Assembly: GCA_011051475.1 (NCBI GenBank)
Contig: DRLE01000114.1
Span: 1 to 7,434 of the forward strand
Source of the DNA: Gammaproteobacteria bacterium
GTDB lineage: Bacteria > Pseudomonadota > Gammaproteobacteria > SZUA-229
Direction: 5' to 3'
Length of the DNA: 7,434 bases
Shown here in pieces: positions 1 through 5,894 of the stretch. The notes under the pieces are model-generated. The model was not told the DNA's origin and did no database searches. It saw nothing but the letters and a program-made list of their open reading frames with translations. Positions within the stretch are counted from its first letter, which is position 1. The number at the start of each line of letters is the position of its first letter. The position numbers and the translations under genes were made by a program.

Positions 1-117
1 CTGAGCCAGATCGAAACCTATGTCGATATCGATGAAGAAGACCTGCTGAAAATCTACAGTCTGGCCACGAAACGGCATGTATCGAATAGCCCGGCTAAAA
101 ACCCGGTGAAAAACTGA
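1..117 (+). CDS. C-terminal fragment of an unidentified protein (5' end outside window)
   Basis: Frame 1 is open from the first base to a TGA at 115-117, giving 38 residues that begin LSQIETYVDIDEED and end in a basic tail, NPVKN. The acidic DIDEED stretch followed by a Lys/Arg-rich end looks like a natural C-terminus, and a second stop (TAG) follows in frame. I do not recognise the family and assign no function. It reads in the same direction as the ars genes, but the arsR promoter lies about 75 bp downstream, so it is probably a separate transcription unit. It could also be a chance open frame, since only 38 codons are visible. Confidence 0.5.
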   Translation: MSQIETYVDIDEEDLLKIYSLATKRHVSNSPAKNPVKN

Positions 118-179
118 TAGCCCGCCTTTCCGTAAAAGCAGCGTACTTCCACCAACTCTGAAGTCGGCGGATAGGAGTG

Positions 180-219
180 AAACATACGCTTGACCATATA
201 TATGTTCAGGCGTATATTT
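180..219. promoter_or_regulatory. Probable ArsR operator: 40-bp near-perfect palindrome
   Basis: The dyad is centred between 199 and 200, and 17 of 20 symmetric positions are complementary. The core CATATATATG (195-204) is a perfect palindrome. It is flanked by ATACGCTTGA (184-193) and TCAGGCGTAT (206-215), which match in 9 of 10 pairs, and then by AAA (180-182) and TTT (217-219). Mismatched pairs are 183/216, 190/209 and 194/205. ArsR/SmtB repressors bind AT-rich dyads as dimers, and this one covers the -35 and -10 hexamers of the arsR promoter. The natural reading is autorepression relieved by As(III). Binding itself is inferred. Confidence 0.8.
190..218 (+). promoter_or_regulatory. Sigma-70-type promoter of the ars operon
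   Basis: TTGACC at 190-195 matches the -35 consensus in five of six positions. TATATT at 213-218 is a good -10, and the spacer is exactly 17 bp. Transcription would begin near 224-226, at or right next to the arsR ATG at 226, so the arsR message may be leaderless or nearly so. The hexamers lie within the palindromic operator, as expected for a repressor that blocks polymerase. Confidence 0.7.
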
Positions 220-225
220 GCGCCC

Positions 226-579
226 ATGCTGAATGAAACCGATACCTTTTTCAAGATGCTGGCCGACAGCACCCGCCTGCGCTGCCTGCTGTTGATGCAG
301 GCCGAGGGCGAACTGTGCGTTTGCGAACTGACGCATGCCCTTAACCTGTCCCAGCCCAAGATATCCCGCCACCTCGCGCACCTGCGTGAAGCCGGCGTAC
401 TGGTCGCCCGCCGTGACGGCACCTGGATGAACTACCGCATCAATCCCGACCTGCAGGGCTGGGCGCTGCAAATTCTGCAGACCACGCTCGATGGCGTGCG
501 TGATACCGAGCCTTTTGTTTCTGACAGAAGAATACTCGAGAACATGGCCGACAGGCCGGGCAAGGCGTGTTGCGCCTGA
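226..579 (+). CDS. arsR: ArsR, arsenite-responsive winged-helix repressor
   Basis: ArsR represses its own operon and releases DNA when As(III)/Sb(III) binds. From ATG 226 the protein is 117 residues, the same length as E. coli ArsR as I recall it. Residues 28-35 read GELCVCEL, the classical metalloid-binding segment at the start of the recognition helix region, with Cys31 and Cys33. SQPKISRHLAHLREAGVL (42-59) is the DNA-recognition helix and turn, and RRDGTWMNYRI (62-72) the beta wing. The frame is open upstream to a TTG at 190, with an in-frame ATG at 202, but both lie inside the promoter/operator. ATG 226 therefore fits better, although no Shine-Dalgarno precedes it. The C-terminus KACCA adds vicinal Cys115-Cys116, which could be extra ligands. 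It is first in the operon with arsC and acr3. Confidence 0.95.
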   Translation: MLNETDTFFKMLADSTRLRCLLLMQAEGELCVCELTHALNLSQPKISRHLAHLREAGVLVARRDGTWMNYRINPDLQGWALQILQTTLDGVRDTEPFVSDRRILENMADRPGKACCA

Positions 580-690
580 TAATTTTGTAGGCCGGCATAA
601 GCAATAGCGTTGCCGGCAATCACCGCCCGCAACGGCAAAGCCTTATGCGTGCCTACTGCTGCTCGCGGAATTGTCCACTCCTACAAATTA
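580..690. repeat. REP/MITE-like composite inverted-repeat block between arsR and arsC
   Basis: The arsR-arsC gap is almost entirely made of nested dyads. The outer ends TAATTTTGTAGG (580-591) and CCTACAAATTA (680-690) are inverted copies apart from one extra T. Inside, GTAGGC (587-592) and CATAAG (596-601) pair with CTTATG (642-647) and GCCTAC (651-656). A short hairpin is formed by GCCGGCA (591-597) and TGCCGGC (611-617), and TTGCCG (610-615) can also pair with CGGCAA (633-638). GTAGG-CGG-TAAGC-type motifs resemble intergenic REP-like repeats of gammaproteobacteria, as recalled rather than searched. It may modulate arsRC mRNA stability. A frame open from 610 into arsC runs through it and is not taken as coding. 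Confidence 0.6.
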
Positions 691-702
691 GAGATTATTA
701 TT

Positions 703-1143
703 ATGAACAAACCCTTTACTATATTGTTTTTATGCACCGGCAACTCCTGCCGTTCACAAATGGCTGAAGGCTGGGCAAAACATTTCGGCGGTGACCGCTT
801 CAAAATCCAGTCGGCCGGTATTGAAACCCATGGCAAGAACCCGCGCGCTATCGCGGTGATGAAAGAAGCCGGCGTTGATATATCCGGACAGGAATCCACC
901 AAAGTCACCGACCAGATGCTGGATGACGCCGATCTGGTGGTTACCGTCTGCGGTCACGCCGACGAGCACTGCCCGGTACTGCCGCCCGGCACAAAAAAAG
1001 AACACTGGCCGCTGGAAGATCCGGCCAAAGCCACCGGCACGGAAGAAGAGATTATGGACCAGTTCCGCGCCAGTCGTGACGATATCAAACAGCGCGTTCA
1101 GGACCTGCTTTCGCGTTACGAAAACGCAACCACCAGGGATTAA
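703..1143 (+). CDS. arsC: ArsC, thioredoxin-coupled arsenate reductase (LMW-PTPase fold)
   Basis: This cytoplasmic enzyme reduces arsenate to arsenite, with electrons from thioredoxin. From ATG 703 it is 146 residues. The phosphatase-type P-loop C11-TGNSC-R17 carries the nucleophile Cys11 and Arg17. Cys83 and Cys90, in TVCGHADEHCP, form the cysteine relay seen as Cys82/Cys89 in Staphylococcus aureus pI258 ArsC. EDP (105-107) supplies the general-acid Asp106, and SAGIETHG (37-44) and KKEHW (98-102) are also family hallmarks. The frame extends 31 codons upstream to an ATG at 610, but that stretch is the repeat block and lacks family similarity. A weak GAG at 691-693 serves as the ribosome site. 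acr3 follows with only two bases between stop and start, so the two are probably translationally coupled. Confidence 0.96.
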   Translation: MNKPFTILFLCTGNSCRSQMAEGWAKHFGGDRFKIQSAGIETHGKNPRAIAVMKEAGVDISGQESTKVTDQMLDDADLVVTVCGHADEHCPVLPPGTKKEHWPLEDPAKATGTEEEIMDQFRASRDDIKQRVQDLLSRYENATTRD

Positions 1144-1145
1144 TC

Positions 1146-2279
1146 ATGTCAGCACAATGTGAAACCACCGCAAAAAAATCCGCCGGCGCCGCCATGGGCG
1201 TATTCGAGCGCTATCTGACCGTCTGGGTTTTTCTCTGCATTATTATCGGCATTAGCCTCGGCCATTTTTTCAGCAACGCTTTCCATGCCATTGGCGCACT
1301 GGAAATCTCAAAGGTCAATCTGCCGGTTGCCATTCTTGTCTGGTTAATGATTATTCCCATGCTGCTGAAAATTGATTTGCGCGCACTCAAGGGCGTTACC
1401 CAGCACTGGCGCGGCGTCAGCGTTACCCTGTTCGTCAACTGGGCGGTCAAGCCTTTTTCCATGGCGCTGCTGGCCTGGCTGTTTATCGGCATGCTGTTCA
1501 AACCCTGGCTGCCGGCCGATCAGATCGACAGCTATATCGCCGGCCTGATTATTCTTGCCGCCGCGCCCTGCACCGCCATGGTGTTTGTCTGGAGCAACCT
1601 GTCCGAGGGCGAACCGCATTTCACCCTGTCGCAGGTGGCGCTGAACGATGTCATTATGATCTTCGCCTTTGCCCCCATTGTCGGCCTGCTGCTGGGCCTG
1701 TCGGCCATTACCGTGCCCTGGGATACCCTGCTGCTGTCGGTGCTTGTGTATATTGTTATTCCACTGGCTATTGCTAATCTGTGGCGCAGCGCTCTGCTCA
1801 AACACGAACACGGTTATGCCCGCCTGCAACGCGTGCTCGATATCATGCACCCGGTTTCACTGCTGGCCCTGCTGGCAACCCTGGTGCTGCTGTTCGGCTT
1901 TCAGGGCGAACAGATTATTGCGCAGCCGTTAATCATCGTGCTGCTGTCGGTGCCTATTCTGATACAGGTGTTCTTCAACTCGGGACTGGCCTATCTGCTG
2001 AACCGGGCCGTGCGCTCACCGCACTGCGTCGCCGGGCCATCCGCCCTCATCGGCGCCAGTAACTTTTTTGAACTGGCCGTGGCCACGGCCATCTCCCTGT
2101 TCGGTTTTCAGTCCGGCGCCGCCCTGGCCACCGTGGTGGGCGTGCTTATCGAAGTACCGGTCATGCTGCTGGCGGTCTCCGTGGTCAACCGTACACGCGG
2201 CTGGTATGAATCCCGCGAGGGAATCGTGCCGCATGCGGAATGCTGCCCGCCCGATGTTCATCTGCATTCTCATCACTGA
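1146..2279 (+). CDS. acr3: Acr3-family arsenite efflux permease
   Basis: Acr3 is an inner-membrane carrier of the BART superfamily that exports As(III), driven by the proton motive force. The 377-residue protein has about ten hydrophobic segments between residues 22 and 348. Diagnostic motifs are AAAPCTAMVFVWS (138-150), with the conserved membrane Cys142, and GASNFFELAVA (303-313) with Glu309, followed by ATVVGVLIEVPVML (328-341). Start 1146 follows AGGGA (1135-1139) at six bases and sits two bases after arsC. A later in-frame ATG at 1194 (residue 17) is closer to where family similarity begins, so the N-terminus is slightly uncertain. The C-terminus HAECCPPDVHLHSHH is a Cys/His-rich tail with two Cys and five His after the last membrane segment, possibly a metal or metalloid docking site. 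Confidence 0.95.
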   Translation: MSAQCETTAKKSAGAAMGVFERYLTVWVFLCIIIGISLGHFFSNAFHAIGALEISKVNLPVAILVWLMIIPMLLKIDLRALKGVTQHWRGVSVTLFVNWAVKPFSMALLAWLFIGMLFKPWLPADQIDSYIAGLIILAAAPCTAMVFVWSNLSEGEPHFTLSQVALNDVIMIFAFAPIVGLLLGLSAITVPWDTLLLSVLVYIVIPLAIANLWRSALLKHEHGYARLQRVLDIMHPVSLLALLATLVLLFGFQGEQIIAQPLIIVLLSVPILIQVFFNSGLAYLLNRAVRSPHCVAGPSALIGASNFFELAVATAISLFGFQSGAALATVVGVLIEVPVMLLAVSVVNRTRGWYESREGIVPHAECCPPDVHLHSHH

Positions 2280-2297
2280 GTCATGTAATATTGCGCA

Positions 2298-2849
2298 ATG
2301 AAATACAATTGCGTCGTCAATGCCTGGGGGAAACACGAAGCCGAACTGCGTGGTTTTTTGACAAAGCAGGCCGGCAGCGTGGCGCAGGCCGAAGACATCC
2401 TGCAGGAGACCTTTCTGCGGGCAATGACCGAAGGCGCAAAATTCTGCTCACTGGAGAATCCGCGCGCCTGGCTGTTTCGCGTCGCCCGCAACCAGCTCAT
2501 CGACCAGTCACGCAGCTATGCAGCCAGAAATAGATCCGGCGAACCGGCGGAAGACATCCCCGACGAAATCGAGGAGATACCGGCTATTACCACACTCGAT
2601 GCCTGCCTGCCAAAAGCACTGGCCCGACTGGACAAGGAAGATCGCGAAGCCATTGAGCGCTGCGACCTGGAAGGGGAATTGCAGGCGCGCTTCGCCGAGG
2701 ACAAGGGTTTGTCGCTTGCCGGCGCCAAATCACGCGTGCAGCGCGCCCGCAAACGCCTCAAGTCCGAGCTGGTCGAACTGTGCAAGGTGAATTTTGACGA
2801 GACTGGCAATGTCTGCTGCTACACAGGCAAGGATAGCGACTGCTGCTAG
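2298..2849 (+). CDS. ECF RNA polymerase sigma factor, SigZ-like, with Cys-rich C-terminal tail
   Basis: The protein is a group 4 (ECF) sigma factor of 183 residues. Region sigma-2 spans about 12-75, with AEDILQETFLRAM (31-43) and NPRAWLFRVARNQLIDQSR (54-72) as core-binding and -10-recognition helices. Region sigma-4 spans about 103-157, ending in GLSLAGAKSRVQRARKRLK (137-155), a helix-turn-helix typical of SigZ-type factors. After sigma-4 a tail of about 28 residues holds Cys162, Cys173, Cys174, Cys182 and Cys183 and ends DSDCC. No anti-sigma gene adjoins it. Known CorE-type ECF factors likewise lack an anti-sigma factor and sense metals through a C-terminal Cys-rich domain, so direct metalloid sensing is a reasonable inference. 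It starts 18 bp after acr3 without a clear Shine-Dalgarno and is probably co-transcribed with the ars genes. Its target promoters are unknown. Confidence 0.88.
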   Translation: MKYNCVVNAWGKHEAELRGFLTKQAGSVAQAEDILQETFLRAMTEGAKFCSLENPRAWLFRVARNQLIDQSRSYAARNRSGEPAEDIPDEIEEIPAITTLDACLPKALARLDKEDREAIERCDLEGELQARFAEDKGLSLAGAKSRVQRARKRLKSELVELCKVNFDETGNVCCYTGKDSDCC

Positions 2850-2855
2850 CCCGAA

Positions 2856-2925
2856 GGGGTCGGAGTCAGGCCGATAGAATATATTGCTATTTTCCTGTCA
2901 TTTGTCCCGGCCTGACTCCGACCCC
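2856..2925. repeat. Perfect 18-bp inverted repeat (REP/MITE-like hairpin)
   Basis: GGGGTCGGAGTCAGGCCG (2856-2873) is repeated exactly in inverted orientation at 2908-2925. The 34-base A/T-rich spacer includes GAATATATTG. The element begins six bases after the sigma-factor stop and precedes the cytochrome gene. GGGGTC-GAGTC arms of this kind recur in proteobacterial genomes as intergenic repeats, some linked to REP-associated tyrosine transposases; this is from memory, not from a search. There is no T-tract after the stem, so it is not a canonical intrinsic terminator, although such a stable hairpin could still reduce read-through or protect the upstream message. Confidence 0.8.
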
Positions 2926-3000
2926 GCTATATGCAAAACGCATCCTTTTGCCCTCTCGTTCGTCTTCACTACAAAGAACACTAACAATCGGGTAATTCTC

Positions 3001-4284
3001 ATGCACAAACAAGCCTTTTTCACCGCATTACTGATGGCCATCATCAGCCTCGTGTCTCTGCAAGCCAATGCAACACCTGTCGATGACCCGAATTATGAAT
3101 ACAAGGACAATCAGTACTGCGGCGGCTGCCATCAGGAAAAACTCAAGGAATACAGCCAGTCAATGATGGGCAAAACGCCGCATGACAAGGTTTTTCAGCA
3201 ATTCTATTTTGCCACCAATGCCAAAGGCGAATTTGACGGTTTTGGCTACAAGGGGCTGCACCCGAACGAACCCGGCGATTGCGCCAACTGCCACACGCCG
3301 GACAAAGTGCTGGACGCCGGCCACGAGGTTGATCTCAAGGCTGCGATCGATGGCGGCTCCAAGGGTATTTCCTGCGATTATTGCCATACCGTGAGTGATG
3401 TAAAGCTTATTTATGATGAAAAAAGCGGCCGTTACGATACCGATATTACCCGCACGGTAACACGAGCGCGGGGCGACACCAAGTATGGCCCGCTTGGCGA
3501 TGCCAAATCGCCTGTACATAAAACCATGCTGTCGCCGATTCATACAAAATCCGAGTTCTGCGCCATGTGCCACCTCAACCAGGAGCATCTGCTGTCATTG
3601 AGCACCTACGCCGACTGGAAAAAATCCTACGATGCCGGCAAGGTGACCAAACAGTGCCAGGAATGCCATATGCCCACCGGTGGCAAGGACAGACCGATTG
3701 CGCTGGGCGGCAAGGTACGCCCTGCTTCCAGCATCCACCAGCATCTGTTTCATGGCGGCCATGATCCCGCTATGGTAAAAAAGGCCGCCACACTTGAACT
3801 GCATGCCAAACACTCAGGTAACACGGTAACCGTCGAGGCCGATGTGACCAATGTCGGCGCCGGTCACACCATTCCCGGCGGCGCCACCCTGCGCAATATT
3901 ATCCTGGTCGTTGAAGCCACCGACAGCCAGGGGAAACCGCTGACACATACCGGAGGCAGGAAAGAGACCCTGCCACCACTGTCCGGAAAAGGTGGCAAGC
4001 CTGGCGATTATGCCGGCCACCCCGGAAAAATGTTTGCCCGTCCCTTTGCCACCAAAACCGGCATGGTGCCCGCCGGAGGGTTCAATGCCGACCATATTCT
4101 GTTTGATACCCGCATCTGGCCGGGTGATACCGACCACTCGGTTTACCACTTTAAAACCAGCGACTCCGGCCCGGTCAGTATCAAGGCCACATTGCTCTAC
4201 CGCTGGACATACAAGCCACTGGCCGACAAAAAGGGCTGGAAACAAACCGATATTATAATGACCCGTAAGCAACTGACAGAATAG
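3001..4284 (+). CDS. Secreted pentahaem c-type cytochrome
   Basis: This is a periplasmic electron-transfer protein of 427 residues. Residues 1-24 form a signal peptide: positive MHKQ, a hydrophobic core, then cleavage near QANA-TP. Five CxxCH haem-attachment motifs follow: CGGCH (40-44), CANCH (94-98), CDYCH (125-129), CAMCH (187-191) and CQECH (219-223). Further His residues in HQHLFHGGHD (246-255) are candidate distal ligands. Residues from about 262 to the end lack haem motifs and look like a beta-rich domain, with TNVGAGHTIPGG (283-294). The layout recalls cytochrome c554-like multihaem proteins, but redox partner and substrate are unknown. The frame is open upstream to an ATG at 2884, inside the inverted repeat. 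ATG 3001 is preferred because the signal peptide begins there, though its Shine-Dalgarno is poor. A weak TTGCCC (2948)/TACAAA (2970) promoter is possible. Confidence 0.9.
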   Translation: MHKQAFFTALLMAIISLVSLQANATPVDDPNYEYKDNQYCGGCHQEKLKEYSQSMMGKTPHDKVFQQFYFATNAKGEFDGFGYKGLHPNEPGDCANCHTPDKVLDAGHEVDLKAAIDGGSKGISCDYCHTVSDVKLIYDEKSGRYDTDITRTVTRARGDTKYGPLGDAKSPVHKTMLSPIHTKSEFCAMCHLNQEHLLSLSTYADWKKSYDAGKVTKQCQECHMPTGGKDRPIALGGKVRPASSIHQHLFHGGHDPAMVKKAATLELHAKHSGNTVTVEADVTNVGAGHTIPGGATLRNIILVVEATDSQGKPLTHTGGRKETLPPLSGKGGKPGDYAGHPGKMFARPFATKTGMVPAGGFNADHILFDTRIWPGDTDHSVYHFKTSDSGPVSIKATLLYRWTYKPLADKKGWKQTDIIMTRKQLTE

Positions 4285-4299
4285 TAAACAAGGTGCAGC

Positions 4300-4364
4300 G
4301 TCAGGCCGGGATGAACTGCTGGCGAGTGTCAGTATCGTGCATCCACCTGAATCCGCGACCTGAC
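4300..4364. repeat. Short imperfect inverted repeat between cytochrome and OsmC genes
   Basis: GTCAGGCCG (4300-4308) and CGACCTGAC (4356-4364) are inverted copies with eight of nine pairs. GTCAGGCCG is also the inner half of the 18-bp arm at 2865-2873, so this may be a decayed relative of that element. It fills most of the 110-bp gap before the OsmC-family start at 4395. No T-tract follows, so a terminator role is doubtful. An open frame running from 4293 through this stretch into the OsmC gene lacks family similarity and is not used. Confidence 0.4.
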
Positions 4365-4394
4365 ACCGCCTCCTTAATAACGCAGGTAAACCCT

Positions 4395-4796
4395 ATGCTC
4401 GAATATAAAATCACCGCCAGGCGCAGGGACGCGCATGGCAGCGTGGCCAACTGCAAACAGGCTGAAATCATCATGGATACCGATATCAATGGCAGGCCGG
4501 ACGCCTTTAATCCGGCCGAACTGCTGCTTGCATCGCTTGCCGCCTGTATTCTGAAAAATATCGAGCGGGTTTCACCGATTATCCATTTTGATTATCGCGG
4601 CGTTAGCGTCGAGGTGCATGGCGAGCGCCAGGATTCACCGCCGAAAATGTCGCGGATCGATTACCGGATTATTATTGATACCGACGAGAACGACCGCAAG
4701 CTGGCGCTTCTGCATGAAAACATCAGGAAATTCGGCACGATTTACAATACGGTTTCGGCCGCGACAATACTTGAAGGGACACTTGGCCGGTTGTAG
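4395..4796 (+). CDS. OsmC/Ohr-family protein with a single active-site Cys
   Basis: OsmC-family proteins are small cytoplasmic thiol proteins, many of which reduce organic hydroperoxides. From ATG 4395 this one is 133 residues, and CAGG (4383-4386) lies eight bases upstream. FNPAELLLASLAAC (38-51) is the characteristic helix with the peroxidatic-type Cys51, and VSVEVHGERQDSPPKMSRIDY covers the following strands. In the C-terminal helix region, where classical OsmC/Ohr carry the second catalytic Cys, this protein reads RKFGTIYNTVSAA (115-127) with no Cys. The only other Cys is Cys20. Classical two-Cys peroxidase chemistry is therefore doubtful, and it may belong to a single-Cys subfamily of unknown role. 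It lies between the cytochrome and the permease, which suggests a redox-stress link. Confidence 0.85.
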   Translation: MLEYKITARRRDAHGSVANCKQAEIIMDTDINGRPDAFNPAELLLASLAACILKNIERVSPIIHFDYRGVSVEVHGERQDSPPKMSRIDYRIIIDTDENDRKLALLHENIRKFGTIYNTVSAATILEGTLGRL

Positions 4797-4824
4797 GCGC
4801 AAACACAAAGTAAAGTCTGCATCT

Positions 4825-4853
4825 TTTTCAGCACTGATTCGTCTCACTAATAA
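4825..4853 (+). promoter_or_regulatory. Weak candidate promoter upstream of the permease gene
   Basis: TTTTCA (4825-4830) and TAATAA (4848-4853) lie 17 bp apart in an A/T-rich 108-bp gap before the permease. They match only four and three of six consensus positions respectively. No ArsR-like palindrome comparable to 180-219 is present here. The gap otherwise shows only the permease Shine-Dalgarno. Confidence 0.2.
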
Positions 4854-4904
4854 ATACACACTTTTTATCTTCCCAAAGAACGCGGGAAATTAACGAGGAA
4901 TACA

Positions 4905-5861
4905 ATGTTTGATGCATTCGCCACATTGCTGGTTTACCAGTGGCTGGGCCTGGACCCGGCCAGCCATGCCGGTGCAGCCCTGCACTTCTTTGTGATGGAC
5001 ACCACAAAGATCTTCTTTCTGCTGTTCATTATTATTTACATTATGGGTCTGCTGCGCGCCATACTCAGCCCCGAGCGGGTGCGAGAATACGTTCGTGGCA
5101 AACCCAAATGGCTGGCGCGCACGCTGGCGATTATTCTGGGCGCAGTCACGCCGTTCTGTTCCTGCTCGTCGGTACCGCTGTTTATCGGCTTTGTCGAGGC
5201 CGGCATACCGCTGGGCGTGACCTTCTCCTTTTTGATTGCCAGCCCGATGATCAATGAAGTCGCCGCCGTGATCCTGGTCGGCATTCTCGGCTGGCAGCTG
5301 GCCGCACTCTATATCGGTGCCGGGCTTGTTGTCGCCTATGTGGGCGGTGTGGTCATGGAACGCTTCAAACCGGAGCGCTGGGTAGAAGACTATGTCTGGA
5401 AAATCCATATGGGTGAAACCCCGAGCGTCGAGGTTGACACCTCGCTGCCCGGTCGCCATCGCTTTGCCATTGGCGAGGTCAAGGAAATTGTCGGCCGCAT
5501 CTGGAAATGGGTATTTGCCGGTGTTGCTCTGGGCGCGCTGTTTCACGGTTATGTGCCCGAAGCCTGGGTGGTGGAACACCTGGGCGGCAAGGACAACTGG
5601 CTGGCCGTGCCCGGCGCTGTTATCCTCGGCGTACCGCTATACTCCAACGCCACCGGCGTGATTCCGCTGGCCGAAGCCATGCTCGGCAAGGGCGTTGCCA
5701 TCGGCACCACCCTCGCGCTGATGATGAGTATCGCCGCGCTGTCACTGCCGGAAATGCTTATCCTGCGAAAAGTCATCCGCTGGCCGGCGCTGGCGATTTA
5801 TGCGTCCGTGCTTGCCGTTGCCTTTACCCTGGTTGGCTGGACATTCAACCTCATTACCTGA
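4905..5861 (+). CDS. YraQ/ArsP-type permease (DUF318 superfamily)
   Basis: This is an inner-membrane permease of 318 residues with about eight hydrophobic segments. GAVTPFCSCSSVPLFIGF (79-96) carries the signature Cys85-Ser-Cys87-Ser, followed by SFLIASPMINEVA (108-120). A second half, GVPLYSNATGVIPLAEAML (242-260) then LALMMSIAALSLPEM (270-284), resembles the first with the Cys pair replaced, consistent with a two-fold internal repeat. A cytoplasmic loop of about 45 residues (150-195) separates the halves. Family members include Campylobacter ArsP, which exports trivalent methylated and aromatic arsenicals, but many homologues have no known substrate. The gene has a strong GAGGA (4895-4899) five bases before ATG 4905. 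It is followed by a Cys-tailed protein and a small CxxC protein, a grouping often seen with this family. An arsenical substrate is inferred from context only. Confidence 0.88.
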   Translation: MFDAFATLLVYQWLGLDPASHAGAALHFFVMDTTKIFFLLFIIIYIMGLLRAILSPERVREYVRGKPKWLARTLAIILGAVTPFCSCSSVPLFIGFVEAGIPLGVTFSFLIASPMINEVAAVILVGILGWQLAALYIGAGLVVAYVGGVVMERFKPERWVEDYVWKIHMGETPSVEVDTSLPGRHRFAIGEVKEIVGRIWKWVFAGVALGALFHGYVPEAWVVEHLGGKDNWLAVPGAVILGVPLYSNATGVIPLAEAMLGKGVAIGTTLALMMSIAALSLPEMLILRKVIRWPALAIYASVLAVAFTLVGWTFNLIT

Positions 5862-5894
5862 AACTGTTTAATTATCACTGATACGGAGTTTATT

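Noticed and set aside
122..170. Possible terminator after the first partial gene: CCGCC/GGCGG (122-126, 166-170) around ACTTC/GAAGT (145-149, 160-164)
   Set aside because: The stems are only five bases each and are separated, and no T-tract follows.
190..225. Longer ArsR starting at TTG 190 or ATG 202
   Set aside because: Those codons overlap the -35 element and the operator core, and ArsR similarity begins at MLNETDTFFKMLAD (226).
610..702. N-terminal extension of ArsC beginning at ATG 610
   Set aside because: It falls inside the inverted-repeat block and has no similarity to the ArsC family, which begins at MNKPFTILFLCTGNSC (703).
2948..2975. TTGCCC / TACAAA promoter for the cytochrome gene
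   Set aside because: Each hexamer matches only four of six consensus bases with a 16-bp spacer, which is common by chance. It is mentioned in the cytochrome entry but not called.
2884..3000. Upstream extension of the cytochrome from ATG 2884
   Set aside because: It would start in the loop of the 18-bp inverted repeat and bury the clear signal peptide that begins at 3001.
2281..3000. ECF-type target promoter (GGAAC-like -35) for autoregulation by the sigma factor
   Set aside because: No convincing GGAAC-N16-17-CGT-like pair was seen by eye upstream of 2298 or 3001, so nothing is called.
4890..5579. 229-codon open frame on the minus strand opposite the permease
   Set aside because: It is an antisense shadow of the permease coding sequence, with low-complexity Gln/Asn/His-rich composition and no recognisable domain.
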